Shown here piece after piece: positions 16,675-24,846 of a DNA stretch of 64,000 nt (positions within the stretch are counted from its first letter, which is position 1; every line of letters starts with the position of its first letter). Below the pieces are notes generated by a model. The model saw nothing but the letters and a program-made list of their open reading frames with translations, was not told the DNA's origin and did no database searches. The position numbers were made by a program, and so were the translations under genes. The stretch is from Arthrobacter_M sp030063245 (GTDB taxonomy: Bacteria > Actinomycetota > Actinomycetes > Actinomycetales > Micrococcaceae), in contig NZ_CP180316.1 in the NCBI RefSeq assembly GCF_051131705.1, positions 4,216,001 through 4,280,000 on the forward strand. The letters are read 5' to 3'.

Positions 16675-18042
16675 ATGAACGCTTACGCAGTCATCAACCC
16701 GGCAACCGGCGAGACAGTGAAGACCTATCCCACGATCAGTGGTGCTGATCTAGACGCCGCGATCGGCGCTGCCGACGCCGCACACCGCGACTGGTCGCGC
16801 GCAAGCACCGTCGCAGAGCGCGCCGCGCTCATCCGCCGAGTCGGCGAGCTGTTTGCCGAACGCCGTCAGGAGCTGTCCGAGATCATCGTCCGAGAGATGG
16901 GCAAGCCGATGGTGCAGGCGCTCGGCGAGGTTGACTTCAGCGCGGACATCTACGCCTATTACGCGAACAACGCCGAGGCACTGCTGCGCGACGAGCCGGT
17001 CGCACTCCTGGCCGGCGAAGGCTCAGCGCTGATCCGCCGTTCCTCGCTGGGCGTTCTGCTGGGTATCATGCCGTGGAACTTCCCGTACTACCAGGTCGCC
17101 CGCTTCGCCGGCCCGAACCTGGTGATCGGCAACACCATCCTCCTCAAACACGCCGAGCAGTGCCCGGAATCAGCCGCGGCGATCGAGGCGATCTTCCACG
17201 ACGCGGGCTTCCCCGCGGGCGCCTACACGAACATTTACGCATCGCACGAGCAGATCGCGACGGTCGTCGCCGACAAGCGGCTGCAGGGTGTCTCGCTCAC
17301 CGGGTCCGAGCGGGCCGGTGCCGCCGTCGCGGAGGTTGCTGGCCGCAACCTGAAAAAGATCGTGCTCGAGCTCGGCGGTTCCGACCCGTTCATCCTGCTG
17401 TCCACCGACGATTTGGATGCGACGGTGAACGCTGCGCTAACCGCCCGCCTGGACAACAACGGTCAGGCGTGCAACGCCGCCAAGCGTTTCATCGTCGCGG
17501 ACGACCTCTACGATCCGTTCGTTGAGAAGTTCTCGGCGGCCATCTCGGCTGTCAAAATGGGCGACCCCACGGCGGAGGGCACCGATCTCGGCCCGCTTTC
17601 CTCCGCCAAGGCCACCGAAACCCTCATCAAGCAGGTAGCGCGAGCCGTCGAACAGGGCGCGACGCTGGTCACCGGTGGCACCGTGGACGGCAACTTCTAC
17701 GCCGGAACGGTGCTGACGGACGTGCAGCCCGGCTCGGATGCGTTCCACGAGGAGTTCTTCGGCCCCGTCGCGCAGATCTTCCGCGTCCGCGATGAGTCAG
17801 CGGCGATCGCCCTGGCGAACAATACGCCGTTCGGCCTCGGCTCCTATGTCTTCACGACGGACCCCGAGCAGGCGCTCCGGGTTGCCGACGGGATCGAGGC
17901 CGGAATGGTCTTCGTCAACCTTGTCGGCGCGGACGGCGCCGAGCTGCCCTTCGGCGGTGTCAAGCGCTCCGGCTCAGGACGTGAGCTCGGACGTTTCGGC
18001 GCAGACGAGTTCGTCAACAAGAAGATGATCCGCATCGGCTGA
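16675..18042 (+). CDS. NAD-dependent succinate-semialdehyde dehydrogenase
   Basis: This 455-residue aldehyde dehydrogenase belongs to the short succinate-semialdehyde dehydrogenase type. It has IMPWNFPYYQVARFAGPNL in the cofactor fold, Glu-232 in LELGGSDPFIL as base, and Cys-266 in NNGQACNAAKRFIV as nucleophile. AAGGAGAG precedes ATG 16675. It probably oxidises succinate semialdehyde to succinate. It lies alone between decayed DNA and an IS630 copy, away from the GABA-type genes at 3-7 kb, so it may have arrived with the accessory region. The substrate is inferred from family resemblance. Confidence 0.88.
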   Translation: MNAYAVINPATGETVKTYPTISGADLDAAIGAADAAHRDWSRASTVAERAALIRRVGELFAERRQELSEIIVREMGKPMVQALGEVDFSADIYAYYANNAEALLRDEPVALLAGEGSALIRRSSLGVLLGIMPWNFPYYQVARFAGPNLVIGNTILLKHAEQCPESAAAIEAIFHDAGFPAGAYTNIYASHEQIATVVADKRLQGVSLTGSERAGAAVAEVAGRNLKKIVLELGGSDPFILLSTDDLDATVNAALTARLDNNGQACNAAKRFIVADDLYDPFVEKFSAAISAVKMGDPTAEGTDLGPLSSAKATETLIKQVARAVEQGATLVTGGTVDGNFYAGTVLTDVQPGSDAFHEEFFGPVAQIFRVRDESAAIALANNTPFGLGSYVFTTDPEQALRVADGIEAGMVFVNLVGADGAELPFGGVKRSGSGRELGRFGADEFVNKKMIRIG

Positions 18043-18323
18043 CACCGCCGTAGGATCTCGGAATGGAACTGTATATTGAACGGCGCATGTCTGATCAGGT
18101 GGCGGGTTGGTTAGGCTGATTTGGGGTATTCAGCTGACCGCCTAACTCTGGATTATTCAGGCTGGGGTCACCATCGGCCCATAGACGCCACGAATTTGCA
18201 GACAAGTACTCAACACCGGAACGCCACGCCGAAGCCGCCTGAGCCGGTGGGGGCGACTACCAGGCTTCGAGCACCCAACCCCAGCCCAATCCGGCTTGGA
18301 GCGCATTGGATAAATGTGCACTA

Positions 18324-19470
18324 GTGGTGTGTCTCCAAAATAGTTTATGACTTGTGGATTAAGCTGGGAACATGTCGAATCCAGCTCCCGCATTGACCCT
18401 CACCGACGCCCAGCACCAGGTCTTGGAGGCCCTGTCCAAGTCTCGGCTTGCTTCACATCGCGAGGTGCAGCGGGCGCAGGTTCTCCTGATGGCTGCCGAG
18501 GGCCTGGCTAACGAGTGGATCTCCCGGGTGGTGGGTGTAAGCCCGGCGACGGTGCGGGCTTGGCGTGCCCGGTTCGTAGGGGAAGGGCTGAAGGAGTTCG
18601 GCAAGGTCAAGGAGGGGCGGGGGCGCAAGCCGGCGATCCCGGAGTCGAAGATCGCCGAAATCGTTGAATTGACGCGGTTTTCCAAACCGGAGGGTGCGAC
18701 GCATTGGTCGGTGCGGTCCATGGCGGCACGTGTCGGTGTGTCTCCGGCGCAGGTGCAGCGGATTTGGGCGGCACGTGGGCTGAAGCCGCACCTGATCAAG
18801 ACGTTCAAGCTCTCCACCGATCCGAACTTTGACGAGAAGCTCATTGATGTGTGCGGGCTGTACCTGAATCCGCCGGAGAACGCGATGGTTTTCTGCATGG
18901 ATGAGAAGACCTCGATCCAGGCTCTTGACCGTTCCCAACCGTCCCTGCCGATGGTCAGGGGTCGGGCCGAGACCGTAACGCATGACTACAAGCGCAACGG
19001 AACCACCACGCTCTTCGCGGCCTTGGAGGTCGCCACGGGAAAGGTCCTGGGATCCTGCGTGCCCAAGCACCGGCACGATGAATTCCTGGGGTTTCTAAAA
19101 ACCATCGAGAAGGAGGTCCCCAAGGGCCTTCAAATCCACCTCATAGTGGACAACTATGCGACCCATAAGCATTCGAACGTGAAAGCGTGGCTGGAGAAGA
19201 ACCCGCGGTTTCACCTGCATTTCACCCCAACCTCCTCCTCCTGGCTGAACCTGGTGGAGCGCTGGTTCAGGGACCTCACGGAGAGGGCACTGCGCCGCGG
19301 GGTCTTCCACTCGGTGCCGGATTTAATCGAGAAAATCGAAGCCTACATCCGCGTCAACAACGAGAACCCCACGCCGCTGATTTGGACAGCGACCGCCGAC
19401 TCCATCATCGAAAAAGTCCGCCGCGGACGCGTAGCCCTCCAAGCCACAAAACAAAACTGAGACACTACAC
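18324..19470 (+). mobile_element. IS630-family insertion sequence, copy A
   Basis: The element is 1147 bp, flanked by TA at 18322-18323 and 19471-19472, the target duplicated by IS630/Tc1 elements. The ends are imperfect inverted repeats (GTGGTGTGTCTC against GTGTAGTGTCTC). It carries one intact transposase gene. A second copy in opposite orientation lies at 22468-23609. Confidence 0.9.
18372..19460 (+). CDS. IS630-family transposase (copy A)
   Basis: This 362-residue transposase has an N-terminal helix-turn-helix of the HTH_29/32 type (LANEWISRVVGVSPATVRAW), then a second DNA-binding region (HWSVRSMAARVGVSPAQVQ). The DDE domain contains CMDEKTSIQALDRSQPSLP, HLIVDNYATHKHSNVKAWL and TPTSSSWLNLVERWFRDLTE, in which the Asp, Asp and Glu residues are visible. 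The frame is intact and stops at ALQATKQN inside the right inverted repeat region. It is probably functional. Confidence 0.95.
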   Translation: MSNPAPALTLTDAQHQVLEALSKSRLASHREVQRAQVLLMAAEGLANEWISRVVGVSPATVRAWRARFVGEGLKEFGKVKEGRGRKPAIPESKIAEIVELTRFSKPEGATHWSVRSMAARVGVSPAQVQRIWAARGLKPHLIKTFKLSTDPNFDEKLIDVCGLYLNPPENAMVFCMDEKTSIQALDRSQPSLPMVRGRAETVTHDYKRNGTTTLFAALEVATGKVLGSCVPKHRHDEFLGFLKTIEKEVPKGLQIHLIVDNYATHKHSNVKAWLEKNPRFHLHFTPTSSSWLNLVERWFRDLTERALRRGVFHSVPDLIEKIEAYIRVNNENPTPLIWTATADSIIEKVRRGRVALQATKQN

Positions 19471-19472
19471 TA

Positions 19473-20261
19473 GTCCGGTCAGATGTATACCCCAGAGGCT
19501 GGTTTCTGATGGGTGTGAGCCGGTCACGATGGATGTCAGTGCCGTTCCCAAGTGTCTTGCTGGGCCATCAGTATGCGTGCCACTCATACGGGTGAGGTCG
19601 GGCCGGAGAATTAGCGGGAGCGCACCGGCTCAGCCTGTAAGCAAGGCTAGACCTTGCGAACGCTCGGTGTGGCCTCGAGCGTGTCTGCTTGGAGTTCACA
19701 CCAAATGGACGCATCACCTACCTGCAGGGGATCGCGCAGGCAGGTACTCAGATTCATGCTCTTGCCTTTTGGACTTGACCACAGCCTTCACCATACGGAC
19801 ACAAAATGGCTGTGCAGACGACTTCTGAAAGCGACACCCACGCACGTCACGAGCCTGATTCCCGACGTCCCATCAAAGGATGGTTTTGTCTGATTCCGAG
19901 AATAGCGGGATGAGACACAATATTGAGACAACCAGGGTCCGCGAGAAGCCGCGCACTTGCGGCACAGAAGGTCGACCGCGGTGAATCCTGTCAATGGTTC
20001 CATTGTTGAGATTGACTAATTGGCTGATCATCTACATCGTCGCATCACAATCGGGAGATCGAATGGTTGGCACGGGTGCGACTACATCGGCCAGCAGACG
20101 GCGCTCAACGCCAAACACGGGTTCTGGATGAGCCAGGCCGAACACGACACGATCCACCGCACCATCACCAACCGATGCCCCGTCAAGAAACCGTCACCGC
20201 GGACGGCTGTCCCGCTTGCGAACCTCGGGCGGAGAAGCCGACGTTGGCGCGATTGGCCACT
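19473..20261. other. 790-bp stretch without a confident gene
   Basis: Open frames run on both strands, but none has a ribosome site or a recognisable product. A copy of the 13-mer GTGCAGACGACTT is at 19812-19824. Plus-strand frames near 20080-20200 (for example CDYIGQQTALNAKHGFWMSQ) look partly protein-like, but I cannot place them. Confidence 0.45.
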
Positions 20262-20453
20262 CTTGCCCATTGGGTCGGTTGGGTCGTGGACCGAGCCACC
20301 GATGTTCAGTTTGATTTCGCGGCTGGCGAGGTCGTCTGCTATTTCGTGGGCGTCTCGGACGGAACGGGCCAGGCGGTCGAGCTTGGTGACCTTGAAGGTA
20401 TCCCCAGCCTGGCAAGCGGCCAGAGCCTCGCGGAGATCCGAGCGCACTGACGG
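20262..20453 (-). pseudogene. serine recombinase remnant (middle of catalytic domain)
   Basis: The minus-strand translation reads LREALAACQAGDTFKVTKLD, RLARSVRDAHEIADDL and LNIGGSVHDPTDPMGK. This is the central part of the catalytic domain of Hin/Tn3-type resolvases. The active-site serine region before it and the helix-turn-helix after it are missing. It lies immediately downstream of the ATPase gene of the ACP operon and is the third resolvase fragment in this accessory region. Confidence 0.75.
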
Positions 20454-20493
20454 CCATTGAATCGTGGCCCTCCTGTTGGCCATCTATGTCTTG

Positions 20494-21111
20494 TCATCTG
20501 CCAACGAATTTAGTATTCGCTCGGATGCCTTCAGGGTCAAGAATGGACGACACGCATGCCTGCCGTCGCTCGACCGTGCCGCCGAGGATGTGCACTGGCT
20601 TGTTAAGCGTCTTGAGCAGCTGGTAGAGGTGCTCGCCCGCTTCACGCTGGAAGCGGGCGCTGATCGGTGCATCGTCGGCTGGGAGCGGGAACTCGACCGG
20701 GATGAAGAAGATCTCGTCGTAGTTCGCCTCGGTGTAGGCCAGCGCCTCCTCAATGAAGTCCTCGATGAGGGCGAGCTGGACCTGCCCTGTATCCGGGATG
20801 AAGGGTGTGACGTCGGCTGCTGGGAAGACCCCGTACTGGAGCCTCGTGGCCGCGTATACCCACTCGTGGAGGACCGATCCGTCCGAGATGATGAATTCGG
20901 CCGAGTGCTCTTGTTGGATGCGCTCGGTATAGCGCCGCTGGGTGAGGCGGAGGACTTCCTCGTTCGTGCAGTCCTGGAGGGACTTCAGTTGGCCCGGCTG
21001 CGGATTGTGCATTGGTGTGGGAACCGGTGCGATGAAGCGGCGGTTCCCGGTAAGTGCGTTGGTTAGGGTGGTTTTGCCGACGCCGTGGGCGCCGGTGATG
21101 GCGATTCGCAT
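20494..21111 (-). CDS. NadR/AAA_28-like P-loop ATPase or kinase
   Basis: This 205-residue soluble P-loop protein has Walker A GAHGVGKTT at residues 7-15. The stretch EFIISDGSVLHEWVYA corresponds to the Walker B/acceptor motif (normally xxSDR..LD..Y) of the NadR-kinase/AAA_28 group. Later residues include EIFFIPVEFPLPADD and a helical C-terminus. Such proteins phosphorylate or hydrolyse nucleotides, but the substrate is unknown. It is the third gene after an acyl carrier protein and a HAD phosphatase, 17 bp from the latter, which suggests an operon with a shared small-molecule pathway. Confidence 0.75.
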   Translation of the reverse strand: MRIAITGAHGVGKTTLTNALTGNRRFIAPVPTPMHNPQPGQLKSLQDCTNEEVLRLTQRRYTERIQQEHSAEFIISDGSVLHEWVYAATRLQYGVFPAADVTPFIPDTGQVQLALIEDFIEEALAYTEANYDEIFFIPVEFPLPADDAPISARFQREAGEHLYQLLKTLNKPVHILGGTVERRQACVSSILDPEGIRANTKFVGR

Positions 21112-21128
21112 TGTGCCTCGATGGGTTG

Positions 21129-21802
21129 TTAGGTGACGGGAATGAGGTGCCAGCCGAGCTGGCTCGATTTTGTGGCAAAGGACTCTTTGGGATGCCCCAC
21201 GACGACGGGGTGTCCGGTGCGCTCCATGAAGGGTTCATCGGAGGCGTCGTCTCCGTAGGCGTGGCAGGAGTCAAGGTCGTAGCCAAGACGGGCAGCGTGC
21301 GCCTGGACCGCATCTGCCTTGCCGTGGCTGATCATCGGCGTTGTGATGCCGCCGGTGTAGTGGCCGCCGGTAATCTCGGGCTCGGAGGCGAGGATGTCGT
21401 CCGCGCCCACATGCTTGGCGAGGGGTTGAGGGCCGGGAGGAACGAGCCACTGACGAGCACAATCCTGTCGCCAAGCACTTCGTGTTCGAGCATGCGGTCG
21501 TGGACCTCCGGGTGGATCAGCTGTTGCCCGTGGGTGGCCAGGGCGTGCTTGAACCACTCCCTGCCAAGTTTCTCGACGTCGCCCACCCGACGCCCTGCCC
21601 ACCAGGTGAAGTACTTCCGATTGGTGTCCTGTCGAGGTGCACCGTTGAGCTTGAGCTCGCGCAGGTGGGCCAGGAAGGCGTTTCCTTCGCTCAGCCGATT
21701 CGTGTTGGCGGCGTCGAAGCGGAGTAGCTCAAACATCGTGGTGAGCGGGGTGACGGTGCCGTCGACGTCGAAGTACGCTGCGGCGGGCTGGCGGCTGGTC
21801 AG
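21129..21802 (-). pseudogene. HAD-superfamily (IB-type) phosphatase with a frameshift
   Basis: All four HAD motifs are present but in two frames. Motif I AAYFDVDGTVTPLTTMFELL and motif II IVLVSGSFLPALNP lie in the first frame. PLAKHVGADDIL, motif III SHGKADAV and motif IV AYGDDASDEPF lie in a frame shifted by one. The switch falls at a run of four Cs (plus-strand 21422-21425), where one missing base explains it. The gene is either inactivated or the sequence has a homopolymer error. The likely start is a CTG at 21802 overlapping the ACP stop as CTGA; no ATG or GTG precedes motif I in frame. Confidence 0.7.
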
Positions 21803-22164
21803 CGTGTTGTCTCGAAAGCGCGCCGGTCGCCGATCAGGGTGGCGAGGGCAGGGAAGTTGCCGGCCTCGGCGATCTCCCAGTCCTGGATGGTGAAGCCGTA
21901 CTTCTCGCTGACCATGACGGCGATCTCCACGAGGGACAGCGAGTCCACGTCCATCTCATCGAAGCTTGCGTCCACCACGGCGTCGGCGAGTAGTTCGGGT
22001 GCCTTGTCGCGGACGTCTGGGACGCACACCTGCCCGGCCTTGCCGCGGAAGGCAAGCGCACCGAGGCGAATTGGAGTGCCGGGTACGTGGACCGGCTGCG
22101 GGTCACTGACGCACTCATCACCCTTCTGGTCGTTGGCGTTTCGGGGTCTGAGGAGGACCGGCAC
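21799..22164 (-). CDS. acyl carrier protein-like (phosphopantetheine-binding) protein
   Basis: This is a 121-residue protein. Its C-terminal 80 residues are an acyl-carrier domain: APELLADAVVDASFDEMDVD, then DSLSLVEIAVMVSEKYGF, in which the Ser of DSLSL is the expected phosphopantetheine site, then WEIAEAGNFPALATLI. GTG 22164 is the farthest possible start because an in-frame stop precedes it; the first 30 residues are atypical and the true start may be internal. It overlaps the HAD gene by four bases. No ketosynthase, condensation or adenylation gene is nearby, so its acyl or aminoacyl partner is unknown. Confidence 0.75.
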   Translation of the reverse strand: MPVLLRPRNANDQKGDECVSDPQPVHVPGTPIRLGALAFRGKAGQVCVPDVRDKAPELLADAVVDASFDEMDVDSLSLVEIAVMVSEKYGFTIQDWEIAEAGNFPALATLIGDRRAFETTR

Positions 22165-23561
22165 GGATATTCACGCTTAGGAGCCCGGTGCCTGTTGAAT
22201 TGGTGGGATGGCCGCCGATTTTCATCAGTGATGAACAGACCCCCGGGTTCGTCCGATTTCCTGATGAGGTAGCGCGGGAAGACCTGCCGTCCACTCAACC
22301 CATCTCGCGCAGGTACCAGTACGGGTGGCCGGGGATCACCTTCTTGTAGAGACTTGTCATACTTTAGGTCATGGGTCATTTCGAAGGAAGAATCAAGCAC
22401 CAAACCGGCTGTCACAAGGGAAAACGGTTCATTGACCCGCTGAACAGTCCCCAATAACCCCCATCTAGTGTAGTGTCTCAGTTTTGTTTTGTGGAGGGCT
22501 ACGCGTCCGCGGCGGACTTTTTCGATGATGGAGTCGGCGGTCGCTGTCCAAATCAGCGGCGTGGGGTTCTCGTTGTTGACGCGGATGTAGGCTTCGATTT
22601 TCTCGATTAAATCCGGCACCGAGTGGAAGACCCCGCGGCGCAGTGCCCTCTCCGTGAGGTCCCTGAACCAGCGCTCCACCAGGTTCAGCCAGGAGGAGGA
22701 GGTTGGGGTGAAATGCAGGTGAAACCGCGGGTTCTTCTCCAGCCATGCTTTCACGTTCGAATGCTTATGGGTCGCATAGTTGTCCACTATGAGGTGGATT
22801 TGAAGGCCCTTGGGGACCTCCTTCTCGATGGTTTTTAGAAACCCCAGGAATTCATCGTGCCGGTGCTTGGGCACGCAGGATCCCAGGACCTTTCCCGTGG
22901 CGACCTCCAAGGCCGCGAAGAGCGTGGTGGTTCCGTTGCGCTTGTAGTCATGCGTTACGGTCTCGGCCCGACCCCTGACCATCGGCAGGGACGGTTGGGA
23001 ACGGTCAAGAGCCTGGATCGAGGTCTTCTCATCCATGCAGAAAACCATCGCGTTCTCCGGCGGATTCAGGTACAGCCCGCACACATCAATGAGCTTCTCG
23101 TCAAAGTTCGGATCGGTGGAGAGCTTGAACGTCTTGATCAGGTGCGGCTTCAGCCCACGTGCCGCCCAAATCCGCTGCACCTGCGCCGGAGACACACCGA
23201 CACGTGCCGCCATGGACCGCACCGACCAATGCGTCGCACCCTCCGGTTTGGAAAACCGCGTCAATTCAACGATTTCGGCGATCTTCGACTCCGGGATCGC
23301 CGGCTTGCGCCCCCGCCCCTCCTTGACCTTGCCGAACTCCTTCAGCCCTTCCCCTACGAACCGGGCACGCCAAGCCCGCACCGTCGCCGGGCTTACACCC
23401 ACCACCCGGGAGATCCACTCGTTAGCCAGGCCCTCGGCAGCCATCAGGAGAACCTGCGCCCGCTGCACCTCGCGATGTGAAGCAAGCCGAGACTTGGACA
23501 GGGCCTCCAAGACCTGGTGCTGGGCGTCGGTGAGGGTCAATGCGGGAGCTGGATTCGACAT
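21834..23561 (-). CDS. IS630-family transposase (copy B), C-terminally extended
   Basis: From ATG 23561 the first 358 or so residues match the copy A transposase, including the DDE motifs. A 5-base deletion relative to copy A (the AAGCC within CTCCAAGCCACAAAAC) changes the frame before the normal stop. Translation therefore reads VALHKTKLRHYTRWGLLG and continues for about 217 residues out of the IS, through the ACP gene in another frame, to 21834. The added tail is low-complexity, arginine- and serine-rich sequence without meaning. Transposition activity may or may not survive. Confidence 0.85.
   Translation of the reverse strand: MSNPAPALTLTDAQHQVLEALSKSRLASHREVQRAQVLLMAAEGLANEWISRVVGVSPATVRAWRARFVGEGLKEFGKVKEGRGRKPAIPESKIAEIVELTRFSKPEGATHWSVRSMAARVGVSPAQVQRIWAARGLKPHLIKTFKLSTDPNFDEKLIDVCGLYLNPPENAMVFCMDEKTSIQALDRSQPSLPMVRGRAETVTHDYKRNGTTTLFAALEVATGKVLGSCVPKHRHDEFLGFLKTIEKEVPKGLQIHLIVDNYATHKHSNVKAWLEKNPRFHLHFTPTSSSWLNLVERWFRDLTERALRRGVFHSVPDLIEKIEAYIRVNNENPTPLIWTATADSIIEKVRRGRVALHKTKLRHYTRWGLLGTVQRVNEPFSLVTAGLVLDSSFEMTHDLKYDKSLQEGDPRPPVLVPARDGLSGRQVFPRYLIRKSDEPGGLFITDENRRPSHQFNRHRAPKREYPCRSSSDPETPTTRRVMSASVTRSRSTYPALQFASVRLPSAARPGRCASQTSATRHPNYSPTPWWTQASMRWTWTRCPSWRSPSWSARSTASPSRTGRSPRPATSLPSPP
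22165..22467. other. leader between IS630 copy B and the ACP gene
   Basis: About 300 bases with no independent gene. The extended frame of the copy B transposase runs through it on the minus strand. Any native promoter of the ACP operon would lie here, or transcription may enter from the IS element, which points the same way. Confidence 0.5.
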
Positions 23562-23609
23562 GTTCCCAGCTTAATCCACAAGTCATAAACTATTTTGGAG
23601 ACACACCAC
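22468..23609 (-). mobile_element. IS630-family insertion sequence, copy B (inverted)
   Basis: The element is 1142 bp, flanked by TA at 22466-22467 and 23610-23611. It is the inverted counterpart of copy A. Translations agree throughout the transposase, and I found one synonymous base difference (22746 against 19187) and a 5-base deletion near the right-hand inverted repeat. Its insertion interrupts an M48 peptidase gene whose 3' part begins at 23612. Confidence 0.9.
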
Positions 23610-23611
23610 TA

Positions 23612-24652
23612 GTCGCCTGGCTGGAGGGGCAGGAAAGCCTGAAGTTCCTCAACCTGTTTTTGGCCCCGTACTTCAGGGCCACCACGTATTCCGGCGACCA
23701 GATCGGCGCCGCCTGCTGCAACGACATCCAGGCGGCGGGGGCGATGATGAACCGGCTCCTGGTGGGCAAGGAACTGAGCCCCAGCCTGGTGATCAGCGGG
23801 GTCCTGGACCAGGCGGCGAGGGTCCGCACCCGCTGGCTGCCGCGGTTCTCCCAGCTCGCCATGAACGAGCCGCACCTAACCAACCGCTACCTGAACCTCA
23901 TGGCCTTCGCTGCCCAGAGGTCCCCCGTCCCGGCCCAGGCGTACTTCGACACCCTGGATCCCGCCGCCCGTCAGCGGCTGACCAAGGCGATCCAGGATTC
24001 GCCGCACGGGCGAACGCCCGGCCGCTCACGGAAGACCGTCCAGGCAGTGATCGCGGCCCTGGTCACCGCGGCGGCGCTGGTCTTCACAGGTTTCGTGGGC
24101 ACCCAGGCCAGAACGGTGCTGCTGACCGCCCCGGAGGACTCGGTTACTGTCGAACCCCAGGAGACCTCCGACCCCCAGCAGCCCCCCGAGCCCCAGCAGA
24201 GCCCCGAACCGACGCCTCCGACCGCCGCGCAGGTCCTGCTCAGCCACCTTCCGTCCTCGTTCGCCGGCAGGTGCCAGGAGGTAAGCGAGCAGGACCCCGG
24301 CCAGGCGCTGGGGCTGGTGGCGGAGCTGTCGTGTTCGCCCGCTTCCGGCGCCCCGGAGAAGGCGTATTTTCTGCAGTACTTCAACGTCCCGGCCCTGGAA
24401 CAGTCCTTCTCCTCCCTGACCAGTAAAATTCCAGTGTCGGCGAGCACCTGCAGGGCCACCTTTCAGGGGCGCGGCACCTTCGCCCAGGGGAACGCGACCA
24501 CCGGTAGATACGGGTGTTATCAGACTGACGCCGGGGAGAGCATCTACGTCTGGACCAACTTTCAGCTGGGAATCATGGGTCAGGCCACCGACTCCTCGAT
24601 GTCGTTCGGCGATTTGCGCAGCTGGCAGATCACCGATGCCCAGCTGAGATAG
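23612..24652 (+). pseudogene. M48-type membrane metallopeptidase, 3' fragment cut by IS630
   Basis: The frame resumes right after the TA duplication with VAWLEGQESLKFLNLFLAPY, then TYSGDQIGAACCNDIQAAGA and LTNRYLNLMAFAAQRSP. This is the C-terminal half of the actinobacterial M48 peptidase type. A single membrane helix (VIAALVTAAALVFTGFVG) follows, then a P/Q/E-rich linker and an exported domain of about 130 residues with paired cysteines. The HExxH zinc site should lie upstream and is absent. The open frame formally starts within the IS at 23540, but those residues are IS sequence. The missing 5' part was not found left of copy A. Confidence 0.75.
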
Positions 24653-24846
24653 TGGCGACGGATCAGTGCCCCGGGCGAATCGCCAGCGGCGAGCCCGAAC
24701 GTTTGGGGCTCCGCCCCGGCGCGGCTCCCGGCGTACCCCCGCGCCCGGCTGACGGTCCGGGCGGCGGCCGGATCCGCAGAAAAATGCAACGTCGGCACAG
24801 TGCCGAATAGCTCCACCGTCGGGAGCAGAGGAAGTCCCCGGCGGTC

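Noticed and set aside
18324..23609. Simple composite transposon inserted into the M48 gene
   Set aside because: The DNA left of copy A does not encode the missing 5' part of the peptidase, so the whole unit cannot have jumped into one intact gene.
24695..24720. Terminator from the GGGGC-TCC-GCCCC stem
   Set aside because: The stem is short and no T-run follows on either strand.
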